Shown: piece after piece, positions 1 through 6,243 of the stretch
Layout: the number at the start of each line of letters is the position of its first letter
How positions within the stretch are numbered: position 1 is the first letter of the stretch
DNA from: Candidatus Aphodoplasma excrementigallinarum
GTDB lineage: Bacteria > Bacillota > Clostridia > UBA1381 > UMGS1253
Direction: 5' to 3'
Length of the DNA: 7,134 nt
NCBI GenBank assembly: GCA_018713805.1
Contig: DVOF01000041.1
Location: forward strand, 1 to 7,134
Position numbers and translations under genes: made by a program
The notes under the pieces: model-generated
Told to the model about the DNA's origin: nothing
What the model saw: only the letters and a program-made list of their open reading frames with translations
Database searches by the model: none

Positions 1-2266
1 CCTGAAAATATTAATGGCTACAATGGGGATGGAGATTGGCGGCGCGGAAACGCACATACTGGAGCTTTCCCTGGAACTCAAACGGCGCGGCTTCCGCGTA
101 TATGTCGCGTCGAACGGCGGCGTTTACGAAAAAAACCTTGAGGCCGCTGGCATCCGGCATTACCGCCTGCCGCTCCATAACAAAAGACTGTCAAATATGC
201 TCCGCTCCTATCGGGGGCTTAAGCGGATTATCCGGGAGGAACGCATCGACATCGTACATGGCCATGCGCGGATCCCTTCGTTTTTGTGCGGGCTTCTCCA
301 TAAAAAGATGAAATTCCCCTTTATTACGACCGCGCACTGGGTTTTCAAGCTGAATCCGCTCCTGCGCCTTATGACCGACTGGGGCCAGCTTACCGTTGCG
401 GTCAGCAACGACATCAAGACATACCTGATCAATAACTACGGCGTTCCGGAATCGGATATCTCCGTTACTATCAACGGCATCGATACAAATAAGTTCTCTG
501 ACAATATCGACGCTTCGGCGGTGGAGCAGGAGTTCGATCTCTCGCCGGACAGGACGCGTATCGTCTATGTCAGCCGGATGGATTCCAGCCGCAGCCTTGT
601 CGCGCACCATTTGATCGAAGTTGCGCCAAAGCTCGACGCGCAGGTAGAAAACCTCGAAATCGTCATCGTCGGGGACGGGGACGACTTTGCCGCGGTGAAG
701 GCGGAGGCCGACGCGGTGAACGCACAGGCGGGCAGGCCGCTGATTAAGCTAACCGGTGCGCGCACCGATATCAACCAATTTATCAAAACAGGGAAAATAT
801 TTGTCGGCGTGTCGCGCTCGGCTCTTGAGGCAATGGCCGCCGGGAAGCCCAGTATCATCGCAGGCAATGAGGGCTACATCGGGATTTTTGACGAGTCGAA
901 ACTGGAGGACTGCATCCGGACGAATTTCTGCTGCCGCGGCTGCCAAATGCCGTCGGCCGGGCTTCTTTACCGGGATATCCTCACGCTGTTGCGCGATACG
1001 GACGAGGCAGCGCTCGCCCGGCTCGGCACTTACGGGCGGGAGACGATTTTGGAGCATTATTCGGTCAGCCGCATGACGCAGGACTACATTGACGCATATG
1101 AGCGGCTGCTGATGGAGAAAAAGCTGCTAAATGACGTGGTAATCTCGGGCTATTATGGGTTCAAAAACAACGGCGACGACGCGCTTTTGTCCGCCATTAT
1201 CGAGGATTTGAAGGAACAGGTCCCGGAGCTCAAAATCTGCGTACTTTCCTACCGGCCATACGAGACCCAGGCCATCTACGGTGTAGAGGCGGTAAACCGG
1301 TTCAACCTGCCTTTTATCGCCCGGGCGATGAAGGGCGCAAAGCTGCTCGTCAGCGGCGGCGGGTCGCTCATTCAGGATGGGACAAGCACACAGTCGCTTA
1401 TTTATTATCTGTATATCATGCGCATGGCAAGAAAGCGCGGCCTGCGCTCCATGCTGTATGCAAACGGGATTGGCCCGCTGGTCCACCGTGCGAATGTCAG
1501 GCGCGCCAGACGTGCGCTGGATGCGCTCGACCTTATTACACTCCGCGACCCGGCCTCGTGGGATGAGCTAGAGAAAATCGGGCTGGACAGGTCGAGAGCC
1601 ATATTGACAGCCGACCCGGCCTTTAACATTGAGCCAGCCTCCGACGAGGAGGTCCGCGCAATTTTCAAAAAGCATGGGATCGACCAAAATAAGCGGCTTG
1701 CCGGTATATCGGTCCGCCAATGGAAAATGCACGGCCCCGGGTTTGAGATCCACCTTGCGAACACAGTAGACTACATGAGCAGGGAGCTCGGGCTTACGCC
1801 CGTCTTTCTCAACATGCAATACCCCATGGATATCAAAATGTCGCGTGCCATTATGCAGCAGATGAAAACAAAGGCCTATACGATCAGCGACACGCTTTCC
1901 GACACGCAGATGCTCGGCGTTATCCGCAGCATGGATATCGTTGTCGGCGAGCGCCTCCATACGCTGATCTATGCCGCCGCAGTCGGCATCCCCTTTGTCG
2001 GTATCGTCTACGACCCGAAAATCAAGGCATTTATGGAATACGTCGGTCAGAAAAACTATGTCGATCTGGATAACGTCTGTTTCGCGGCATTGCGAAAAGA
2101 AATTGATTTTTGTATTGCCCACCGGGACGAAATCTGCTCCCAGCTTGCGGAAAAAACGAAGCGTATGCGCGCGCTGGCAAAGGAGACGGCTGTGCTTGCC
2201 GTTTCACTGATTCGCGGCAACGGAGCGCAAGAGGAGGCTGCGCATGGACAGAATCATGGCAATTGA
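1..2266 (+). CDS. csaB: Fused GT4-type glycosyltransferase / CsaB-like polysaccharide pyruvyl transferase (5' end just outside window)
   Basis: Two enzymes are joined in one chain. Numbered from the ATG at 14, residues 1-370 form a GT4-like glycosyltransferase. It has the N-terminal IGGAETH loop, an acceptor/donor cleft segment VSRMDSSRS (R188, R193) and the late LEAMAAGKP motif (E272). Residues 373-750 form a polysaccharide pyruvyl transferase domain. This has the opening motif GYYGFKNNGDDA, then GGGSLIQD, ANGIGP, LRDPAS, and the closing GERLHTLIYAA (R647, H649) with YDPK (K669). The 20-residue His-to-Lys spacing fits the essential pair reported for CsaB. CsaB transfers pyruvate from PEP to a sugar of the secondary cell-wall polymer, making the ligand for SLH-domain surface proteins. 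The GT4 half may add a sugar to the same polymer (inference). The frame is open to the left edge and codes for LKIL before this ATG, the usual GT4 first strand, so the true start is probably a few codons upstream. R193 stands where many GT4 enzymes have Lys. Confidence 0.88.
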   Translation, partial: LKILMATMGMEIGGAETHILELSLELKRRGFRVYVASNGGVYEKNLEAAGIRHYRLPLHNKRLSNMLRSYRGLKRIIREERIDIVHGHARIPSFLCGLLHKKMKFPFITTAHWVFKLNPLLRLMTDWGQLTVAVSNDIKTYLINNYGVPESDISVTINGIDTNKFSDNIDASAVEQEFDLSPDRTRIVYVSRMDSSRSLVAHHLIEVAPKLDAQVENLEIVIVGDGDDFAAVKAEADAVNAQAGRPLIKLTGARTDINQFIKTGKIFVGVSRSALEAMAAGKPSIIAGNEGYIGIFDESKLEDCIRTNFCCRGCQMPSAGLLYRDILTLLRDTDEAALARLGTYGRETILEHYSVSRMTQDYIDAYERLLMEKKLLNDVVISGYYGFKNNGDDALLSAIIEDLKEQVPELKICVLSYRPYETQAIYGVEAVNRFNLPFIARAMKGAKLLVSGGGSLIQDGTSTQSLIYYLYIMRMARKRGLRSMLYANGIGPLVHRANVRRARRALDALDLITLRDPASWDELEKIGLDRSRAILTADPAFNIEPASDEEVRAIFKKHGIDQNKRLAGISVRQWKMHGPGFEIHLANTVDYMSRELGLTPVFLNMQYPMDIKMSRAIMQQMKTKAYTISDTLSDTQMLGVIRSMDIVVGERLHTLIYAAAVGIPFVGIVYDPKIKAFMEYVGQKNYVDLDNVCFAALRKEIDFCIAHRDEICSQLAEKTKRMRALAKETAVLAVSLIRGNGAQEEAAHGQNHGN
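2231..2237 (+). promoter_or_regulatory. Ribosome binding site of ruvX, inside the upstream gene
   Basis: GAGGAGG ends six bases before the ATG at 2244 and lies within the last codons of the csaB fusion. This near-perfect Shine-Dalgarno fixes the ruvX start and indicates cotranscription, probably with translational coupling. Confidence 0.8.
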
Positions 2267-2660
2267 TTACGGCGACGCGCGTGTCGGCGTTGCCGTTTCC
2301 GACCCATTGGGCATTACCGCGCAGGGCGTGGAAACGATCAAGAATACAGGACGGCGCGCGCTGTTTTCGCGCCTGTCGGAGCTGATTGCACAATACCGGC
2401 CGTCCACGGTCGTGATTGGCCTGCCCAAGAACATGAACGGGACGCTCGGGGAACGGGCGCAAAAAAGCCTGGACTTTGAGCAGCAGCTAAAAGAAATCTA
2501 TTCCGGGAAAACGGAACTGTTCGACGAGCGGCTCACCACCGTGAGCGCCATCCGCACGCTCAACGAAACGAATACGCGCGGGAAAAAACGGAAGGGCGTC
2601 GTCGACACCGTGGCGGCAACGCTGATTCTACAGGCCTATATGGAGCGTAAGCGGACATAG
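2244..2660 (+). CDS. ruvX: YqgF/RuvX family nuclease (pre-16S rRNA processing / Holliday junction resolvase-like)
   Basis: The protein has 138 residues, the usual length for the family. It shows the RNase H-like signature set in order: the first catalytic Asp in AIDYGDARVGVA (near residues 6-17), the mid strand VVIGLPKNMNGT, the DERLTT motif with the acidic pair, and a late Asp in VVDTVAATLILQ. YqgF proteins are cytoplasmic nucleases needed for maturation of the 16S rRNA 5' end; the resolvase role is inferred from the fold. The ATG follows an excellent GAGGAGG site, and the gene overlaps the end of the csaB fusion by 23 bases in another frame. It is the last gene of its unit, with a hairpin beginning 19 bases after the TAG. 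In many Firmicutes yqgF sits next to alaS, so a place behind a cell-wall gene is lineage-specific context with no evident functional link. Confidence 0.95.
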   Translation: MDRIMAIDYGDARVGVAVSDPLGITAQGVETIKNTGRRALFSRLSELIAQYRPSTVVIGLPKNMNGTLGERAQKSLDFEQQLKEIYSGKTELFDERLTTVSAIRTLNETNTRGKKRKGVVDTVAATLILQAYMERKRT

Positions 2661-2679
2661 TCTGCAAAAAAGATACAAA

Positions 2680-2708
2680 AAAATCCGTACCAAATTGGTA
2701 CGGATTTT
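2680..2708. terminator. Bidirectional intrinsic terminator between convergent genes
   Basis: A perfect 12-bp inverted repeat (AAAATCCGTACC against GGTACGGATTTT) surrounds a 5-base loop. On the minus strand the stem runs into seven consecutive T, followed by a second T-run after 2676. On the plus strand it ends in TTTT then CTC. It lies between the ruvX stop at 2660 and the stop of the minus-strand BofC-like gene at 2718, so it can end both transcripts and looks stronger for the minus one. Confidence 0.88.
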
Positions 2709-2717
2709 CTCATCTCA

Positions 2718-3221
2718 TCAACTCATATAATCCTCAATCAGTTGGAGCATTTCCTCCTCGGTCGTCACGCCGATCCCCTTTTGCAGCTGCTCCCGGTCTT
2801 TTTCCGGAAGTACGTTGATGTCGATATCGACAATGCTCATCAGGGTGGATTCCCCGGAGGGGTAGACCTTGTAAATCGCAATCTTACCGAAGTATTCCTT
2901 CAGCATATAATAGACGTTTTCCTCCCCCGGCTGCGGGGTCGGGCTGACCAGGACGTCGCCCGGGGCGTTCGCCGCCGTTCCCTGCGGCGACGCGCTTGGC
3001 GACGCAGAGGCCGTCGGCGTCGGCGTTGGAGACGGCGTGCGGTCCACGCTTTGCGGCGTGTTGGTCGCCGTGGCAGGCGTCGGCTCCGAAACGAGCGAGC
3101 CTCCCAGCGCCTTCTGGTTCATATCGTCGCCGCCGTATGCAACCGTTTTTGTATAATATCCCGCGCCGAACCCGATTGCAAGCGTCAAAACTCCTGCTGC
3201 TATAAAGCCCCAAATTTTCAT
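2718..3221 (-). CDS. Membrane-anchored protein with BofC C-terminal-like domain
   Basis: With the ATG at 3221 the product has 167 residues. Residues 4-23 form one hydrophobic segment (IWGFIAAGVLTLAIGFGAGY), a signal anchor placing the rest outside the membrane. Residues 45-99 are a low-complexity Pro/Thr/Ser/Ala linker. Residues 103-166 form a compact domain: VYYMLKEYFGKIAIYKV, a strand ending DIDINVLPEKD, then QKGIGVTTEEEMLQLIEDYMS. This layout matches the C-terminal domain of BofC (bypass of forespore C), which in Bacillus restrains the SpoIVB protease in the intermembrane space. The Bacillus N-terminal domain is absent, so the same role is not proven. AAAGGATGG (3230-3238) sits eight bases before this ATG but abuts the in-frame ATG at 3233, hence the start choice. 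The gene lies 75 bases after the cysteine desulfurase-like gene and may be read from the same promoter or its own. Confidence 0.78.
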   Translation of the reverse strand: MKIWGFIAAGVLTLAIGFGAGYYTKTVAYGGDDMNQKALGGSLVSEPTPATATNTPQSVDRTPSPTPTPTASASPSASPQGTAANAPGDVLVSPTPQPGEENVYYMLKEYFGKIAIYKVYPSGESTLMSIVDIDINVLPEKDREQLQKGIGVTTEEEMLQLIEDYMS

Positions 3222-3229
3222 TTGTTTCG

Positions 3230-3238
3230 CCATCCTTT
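3230..3238 (-). promoter_or_regulatory. Ribosome binding site deciding the start of the BofC-like gene
   Basis: On the minus strand AAAGGATGG is followed by eight bases and then the ATG at 3221. The in-frame ATG at 3233 lies within this site and has no properly spaced site of its own. Confidence 0.6.
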
Positions 3239-3296
3239 CGCAGAGCGTAAATGCTAACTTTCTCTCTGCCCATAGTTTTGGCAAGGTTTTCTTGTT

Positions 3297-4430
3297 TTAT
3301 ACATGCTTGCAGATTTTATTTAATGCAAATAACGCGCGGTCGATCTCAGCCCGGGTGGTGTAATAGCCGAAGGAAAAGCGCACCGTGCCGCCATGCTTTA
3401 GCGTGCCGAGCGTTTCATGGGCGAGCGGCGCGCAGTGCAGGCCGCCCCGGACGGCAATCTGATACGTCTTATCCAGCTCCTGCGCCACCTCGACACAGCT
3501 TTTCCCCTTAACATTCAGGCTTACCACGCCGACGCCGCGCTCCGGTTCGCCGCCGTAGAGGATAAGCCCCGGAATCTCCCGCGCGCCGTCGACAAACCGC
3601 CGTGCCAACGCCCGCTCGTGTTCTAAAATCGTCTCCACGCCCGTGCGCCGCACAAAGCGGATCCCCTCCCCCAGGGCGGCAATTGCCGGCATGTTCGCCG
3701 TCCCGCTCACAAGGCGGTCGGGCATAAAGTCCGGCTGCTCCCGGCTTTCGGAGCTGCTCCCACTGCCGCCCTCAATGATCGTGTCGAGCAGCAGGCTCTC
3801 CCGCACATACAGCCCGCCCGTGCCGAGCGGTCCCATCAGCGACTTATGCCCGGCGAATGCCAGCATGTCGATGTGCATAGTCTCTACATCAATTGGGACG
3901 ACACCGGCGCTCTGCGCAGAATCGACCAAGAACAGAACGCCCTGCTTATGCGCAATCTCCCCAATCGCCGCAATGTCCTGCAAACTTCCGCAGACGTTGG
4001 AGGCATGGTTGGCAACGATTAGCCCGGTGTCCGGACGGATTGCGCGCGCAATATCAGCCGGATTCATATAGCCTTCCCGGTCTGCACGCACGATCGTATA
4101 GGGTGCGCCGCAGGCATAGACGGGCCGCGCGACCGAATTATGCTCCATGGAAGTCATGATAACATGCGGTTTCTTTTTGGTACAGCCCTTAATTGCCATG
4201 TTGAGCGCAAGCGTCGTATTGCTGGTGAAGGCAATATTTTCGGGCGCATTGATATGAAAGAGCAGCGCCGCCTGTTCAGCGGCCTCGTAAATGTAGTTCG
4301 CAGCGGCAAGCGAGAGCGTGCTCGCGCCACGACCCGCATTGGCGCTGTGTTTTCTGGTAAGGACATCCAGCGTATGGTAGACCTGCGCCGGCTTTTTGTG
4401 CGACGTAGCCGCCGTATCCAGATAGATCAT
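3297..4430 (-). CDS. Class V aminotransferase, cysteine desulfurase (NifS/SufS-like) family
   Basis: The 377-residue protein is full length for the fold-type I, class V PLP enzymes. Visible features are the opening IYLDTAATS, the EHNS motif with the ring-stacking H97, the cofactor-binding D170 in LVDSAQSAG, and the Schiff-base K196 in AGHKSLMGPLGTGGLYV. VSGTANMPAI and a C-terminal RGGLHCAP with candidate catalytic C333 follow. These predict release of S or Se from (seleno)cysteine as an enzyme-bound persulfide/perselenide. The short form with RGGLHCAP near the C-terminus resembles the clostridial and enterococcal desulfurase-like subfamily often found beside selenium-metabolism genes rather than IscS. 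Substrate and acceptor are inferred. It overlaps the upstream Se/S-carrier-like gene by four bases (ATGA), so the two are probably coupled and act together. AGAAGG lies 13 bases before the ATG, rather far, which also favours coupling. Confidence 0.9.
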   Translation of the reverse strand: MIYLDTAATSHKKPAQVYHTLDVLTRKHSANAGRGASTLSLAAANYIYEAAEQAALLFHINAPENIAFTSNTTLALNMAIKGCTKKKPHVIMTSMEHNSVARPVYACGAPYTIVRADREGYMNPADIARAIRPDTGLIVANHASNVCGSLQDIAAIGEIAHKQGVLFLVDSAQSAGVVPIDVETMHIDMLAFAGHKSLMGPLGTGGLYVRESLLLDTIIEGGSGSSSESREQPDFMPDRLVSGTANMPAIAALGEGIRFVRRTGVETILEHERALARRFVDGAREIPGLILYGGEPERGVGVVSLNVKGKSCVEVAQELDKTYQIAVRGGLHCAPLAHETLGTLKHGGTVRFSFGYYTTRAEIDRALFALNKICKHV

Positions 4431-4684
4431 ATCGCTTCATACACCTTCTGTCCGTCAAATTCCCGTTCCGCATACGCCGCCTTGATGCGCAGCCCATACT
4501 CGTCAGCGACCTGCCGCATCAGGCCAAAATCGCGGAGCCGTATGCGCAGGCAATAGCTGCACCCGCGGATGCCCAAGTCGGGCGGGAGCTGTACGACGTC
4601 GGCAAAGTCCGTATATCTACGCATCAATTTTTTTGCCCGGTTCGCCACAGTCACAGACCCAAATACAATTAACGCATACTCCAT
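4427..4684 (-). CDS. Putative Se/S carrier-like small protein (DUF3343 family)
   Basis: This 85-residue cytoplasmic protein starts MEYALIVFGSVTVANRAKKL, a beta strand and helix typical of the DUF3343 / Se-S carrier-like family. It then has a conserved-looking loop LPPDLGIRGCSYCLRIR with C42 and C45. Family members usually keep a Cys-Gly-type motif here, so the Cys-x-x-Cys form is a variant that could hold a persulfide, a perselenide or a metal. The ATG at 4684 is chosen because AGAAGGTGA lies at 4689-4697; an in-frame TTG at 4705 would add seven residues but has no good site. It is the first gene of the minus-strand unit, and its stop overlaps the start of the desulfurase-like gene as ATGA. 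The pairing suggests it accepts S or Se from that enzyme (inference). It is divergent from the propeller gene. Confidence 0.82.
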   Translation of the reverse strand: MEYALIVFGSVTVANRAKKLMRRYTDFADVVQLPPDLGIRGCSYCLRIRLRDFGLMRQVADEYGLRIKAAYAEREFDGQKVYEAI

Positions 4685-4688
4685 GCAG

Positions 4689-4697
4689 TCACCTTCT
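4689..4697 (-). promoter_or_regulatory. Ribosome binding site of the Se/S carrier-like gene
   Basis: AGAAGGTGA on the minus strand precedes the ATG at 4684, with seven bases between the AAGG core and the ATG. It decides against the upstream in-frame TTG at 4705. Confidence 0.65.
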
Positions 4698-4787
4698 TTA
4701 TTCAATAATTTGTTGTCCGCCCCCTTGCCCGCTTATCTGCACGGTAATCAAACATCTTCAAGATATTGTATGCAGCAGGAGGGCATT

Positions 4788-4816
4788 TTGCAACAGATCA
4801 AACCATATAATAAACT
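4788..4816 (+). promoter_or_regulatory. Candidate promoter of the propeller gene
   Basis: In the 158-base divergent gap there is TTGCAA (4788-4793) and, 17 bases on, TAAACT (4811-4816). A perfect TATAAT also lies at 4806-4811, but it is only 12 bases from TTGCAA. Either box could serve as the -10, and the start codon follows at 4843. No clear operator or convincing promoter for the divergent minus-strand gene was seen in the gap. Confidence 0.3.
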
Positions 4817-4830
4817 ATACAAATCCGGAC

Positions 4831-4838
4831 GAGGTGAG
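4831..4838 (+). promoter_or_regulatory. Ribosome binding site setting a TTG start
   Basis: GAGGTGAG lies four bases before the TTG at 4843. No in-frame ATG is suitably placed: the one at 4888 has GGAGG only one base away, too close to work well. Confidence 0.6.
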
Positions 4839-4842
4839 TGTA

Positions 4843-5979
4843 TTGTTATACGCGAATAATCACATTCTTTATGACAGGAATGGAGGTATGATCCACTTTT
4901 TCCATACGGATGCGGACGGCCTTTGCATCAAAGCGGACGCAGGCGTCCAGACCCTGCTGAAAGACGCCTACCCCGACTTTGACCTCTGCCAGTGTGGCGG
5001 CGCGCTGCATATCGTTTGCCAGAACAGGGACGGCGATCTGGTTTACCTGAAAAATGCGGACGGGAAATGGTACAAGTATACGCTGCTTGTCAGCAAAACA
5101 AAGGGCGCGTACGACAAGCACTTTTTCCTGTTGCCCACCGGGAGCTGTATCCAGCTGTTCTATACGCTCCGCTCCGGCGGCAAGCTCCTTTTAGCCCAGC
5201 AGATTCTCGGGGAAGGGACGCAGCCGCAGCCCTCTATTGTCGCACCGGTCAAGGACGGCGGGCGGCCCTTTTTTGCCGTGGCAGACAAAGAGTTTGACAC
5301 CTTTATCTATTACCAGAACGAGCAGGGTGTGCTCGGATGCAGAACCTACAAATGGTCGTCCAAATCGCTAGGGGGGGTTGAGCCGGTATTCCCAGCAGGT
5401 GCGGGCACGCCGTGCGTCAGCTTTGACGCCTTTGGACGGCAGCACATCTGCTCTGTCAGCGGGAAGGAGATCCTCTACCGCCAGCGCGGCCTGGACGGAG
5501 CTTTTACACAGGAGGCGCATATCCCGCTTTCGTCCGCAGCGGCCGGCCTCTCCCCGTTCCTGCGGTTTGAGGAGGATAAAATTTATATCATATGGAATCA
5601 GGAGAGAAACGTCATGTACGCAACAAGCGGAAACGATGGGGAAAGCTTCTGCGCGCCGGTGCGGGTGCTCTCATCCGGCTCCCATCCGGTCCGGTTCACC
5701 CTGCATACAGACAGCGGGCGGGTATTTGCGCTGGGGTATTTCCTCGGCGGGGAAATCAAATTCTATCCCGTGGCCGCGCCGCAGCTTGCTTCCCCAGTGC
5801 GCCGTCCTGCGCCGCAGAGGAAACAAGCGGGAGGGCGGGCGCCGGCGCAAGGCGGCACAGCCGATGAACTTGAGCGGCTCAGGCGTGCGGTCTCGGCGCT
5901 CGGGCAGGAGCTGAGCGAGCTGAAAAACCGCTTTGAGCTTGCGCTCTCCGTGCTGGACAGCAGGCCGCCCAAATCCTGA
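4843..5979 (+). CDS. Uncharacterised beta-propeller-like protein with C-terminal coiled coil
   Basis: I do not recognise a named family. With the TTG at 4843 the product has 378 residues. Residues 1-312 break into about seven units of 38-51 residues, each opening with a short hydrophobic strand after a turn: GMIHFF (15), ALHIVC (54), CIQLFY (102), DTFIYY (152), GRQHIC (198), KIYIIW (246) and RVFALG (293). A second strand ending in Tyr or similar usually follows. This is the pattern of a seven-bladed propeller, perhaps closed by the N-terminal strand. Unit six carries an Asp-box variant, S262-x-N-x-G-x-x-F269, as in BNR/sialidase-like repeats. Residues 313-339 are a Pro/Ala/Arg/Gln/Gly-rich linker. 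Residues 340-371 form a coiled coil with heptad positions L343, L346, V350, L353, L357, L360 and F364. There is no signal peptide or membrane segment, so a cytoplasmic, oligomeric scaffold or binding protein is inferred. No sialidase catalytic residues can be assigned. Confidence 0.72.
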   Translation: MLYANNHILYDRNGGMIHFFHTDADGLCIKADAGVQTLLKDAYPDFDLCQCGGALHIVCQNRDGDLVYLKNADGKWYKYTLLVSKTKGAYDKHFFLLPTGSCIQLFYTLRSGGKLLLAQQILGEGTQPQPSIVAPVKDGGRPFFAVADKEFDTFIYYQNEQGVLGCRTYKWSSKSLGGVEPVFPAGAGTPCVSFDAFGRQHICSVSGKEILYRQRGLDGAFTQEAHIPLSSAAAGLSPFLRFEEDKIYIIWNQERNVMYATSGNDGESFCAPVRVLSSGSHPVRFTLHTDSGRVFALGYFLGGEIKFYPVAAPQLASPVRRPAPQRKQAGGRAPAQGGTADELERLRRAVSALGQELSELKNRFELALSVLDSRPPKS

Positions 5980-6013
5980 GCATTACACAGCGTTTTGTAC
6001 AGCAAGCAAAAAA

Positions 6014-6037
6014 GGCCGGAGCAAGATTGCTCCGGCC
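6014..6037. terminator. Hairpin terminator behind the propeller gene, usable from both sides
   Basis: GGCCGGAGCAA pairs perfectly with TTGCTCCGGCC (11 bp, or about 10 bp with a 4-base loop). It begins 34 bases after the TGA at 5979. On the plus strand it is followed only by the T-rich ATTCTATATTAT. On the minus strand it runs into six T (plus-strand A-run 6008-6013), so it may also end transcripts coming from the LysR side. Confidence 0.8.
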
Positions 6038-6045
6038 ATTCTATA

Positions 6046-6243
6046 TTATGGAATATGACTATAAATGGGAGGATTCGACATGATACCGGAAAACTTTTTT
6101 CCTGCTGTGTCTAAAAGCTCTAAACCCCATTCGTTTTTACAATTGGCAAGCATGACGACATTGTCGCACCCAAGTTATAACTATAAGTTAAAGCAAAAAG
6201 CCATAGGATTAGTTCCTATATCAGGCTTTTTTGGCATTGCCAT
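6046..6243 (-). pseudogene. Possible decayed minus-strand reading frame behind the LysR gene
   Basis: This stretch is AT-richer than its neighbours. In one minus-strand frame, an ATG at 6243 shares one base with the LysR stop (TAATG) and reads 20 codons, including IGTNPMAF, to a TAG. After a second in-frame stop two codons later, the same frame runs open to a TAA at 6046, including an ATG at 6153 that gives a 35-residue peptide with ANCKNEWGLELLDTAGKKF. The residue mix looks protein-like, and the terminator at 6014-6037 follows within nine bases. A remnant of a longer gene broken by two stops is one reading; chance is the other, since 66 codons is short and the IGTNPMAF part overlaps a hairpin. 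IGTNP recalls malate/lactate dehydrogenase-type (Ldh_2) enzymes, but the rest does not match what I know of them. Confidence 0.2.
6195..6232. terminator. Imperfect hairpin with T-runs behind the LysR gene
   Basis: AAAAAGCC (6195-6202) pairs with GGCTTTTT (6224-6231), and inside it ATAGGA pairs with TCCTAT around a 5-base loop; ATCA on one side forms a bulge. The outer arms give T-runs on both strands. It starts 11 bases after the LysR stop at 6243, so it most likely ends the LysR transcript. It could equally be part of older mobile DNA. Confidence 0.6.

Noticed and set aside
1568..2122. Minus-strand open frame of 184 codons opposite the pyruvyl transferase domain
   Set aside because: It is antisense to conserved motifs of the fused enzyme and shows no family features; long antisense frames are common in GC-rich coding DNA.
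2706..2726. CTCAT repeated three times just after the terminator
   Set aside because: It is a five-base repeat extending into the end of the BofC-like gene, easily explained by chance.
2954..3089. GC-rich repetitive stretch as a possible CRISPR or tandem repeat locus
   Set aside because: It encodes the low-complexity Pro/Thr/Ser linker; there is no regular repeat-spacer unit.
2742..3257. Plus-strand open frame of 171 codons rich in Arg, opposite the BofC-like gene
   Set aside because: Its Arg-rich core is just the complement of the Pro/Thr/Ser-rich linker, it has no ribosome binding site, and the minus-strand gene has clear domain structure.
4633..4842. Upstream extension of the propeller gene to an in-frame ATG at 4633
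   Set aside because: It would overlap the divergent Se/S carrier-like gene, has no ribosome binding site, and adds a non-conserved-looking Cys/Pro/Ser-rich peptide before the well-placed TTG start.
6155..6182. Small palindromes (CGACA-T-TGTCG and AGTTATAACT) as regulator operators
   Set aside because: They are short, not paired with a convincing promoter, and lie within the possible gene remnant; there is too little evidence to call a binding site.
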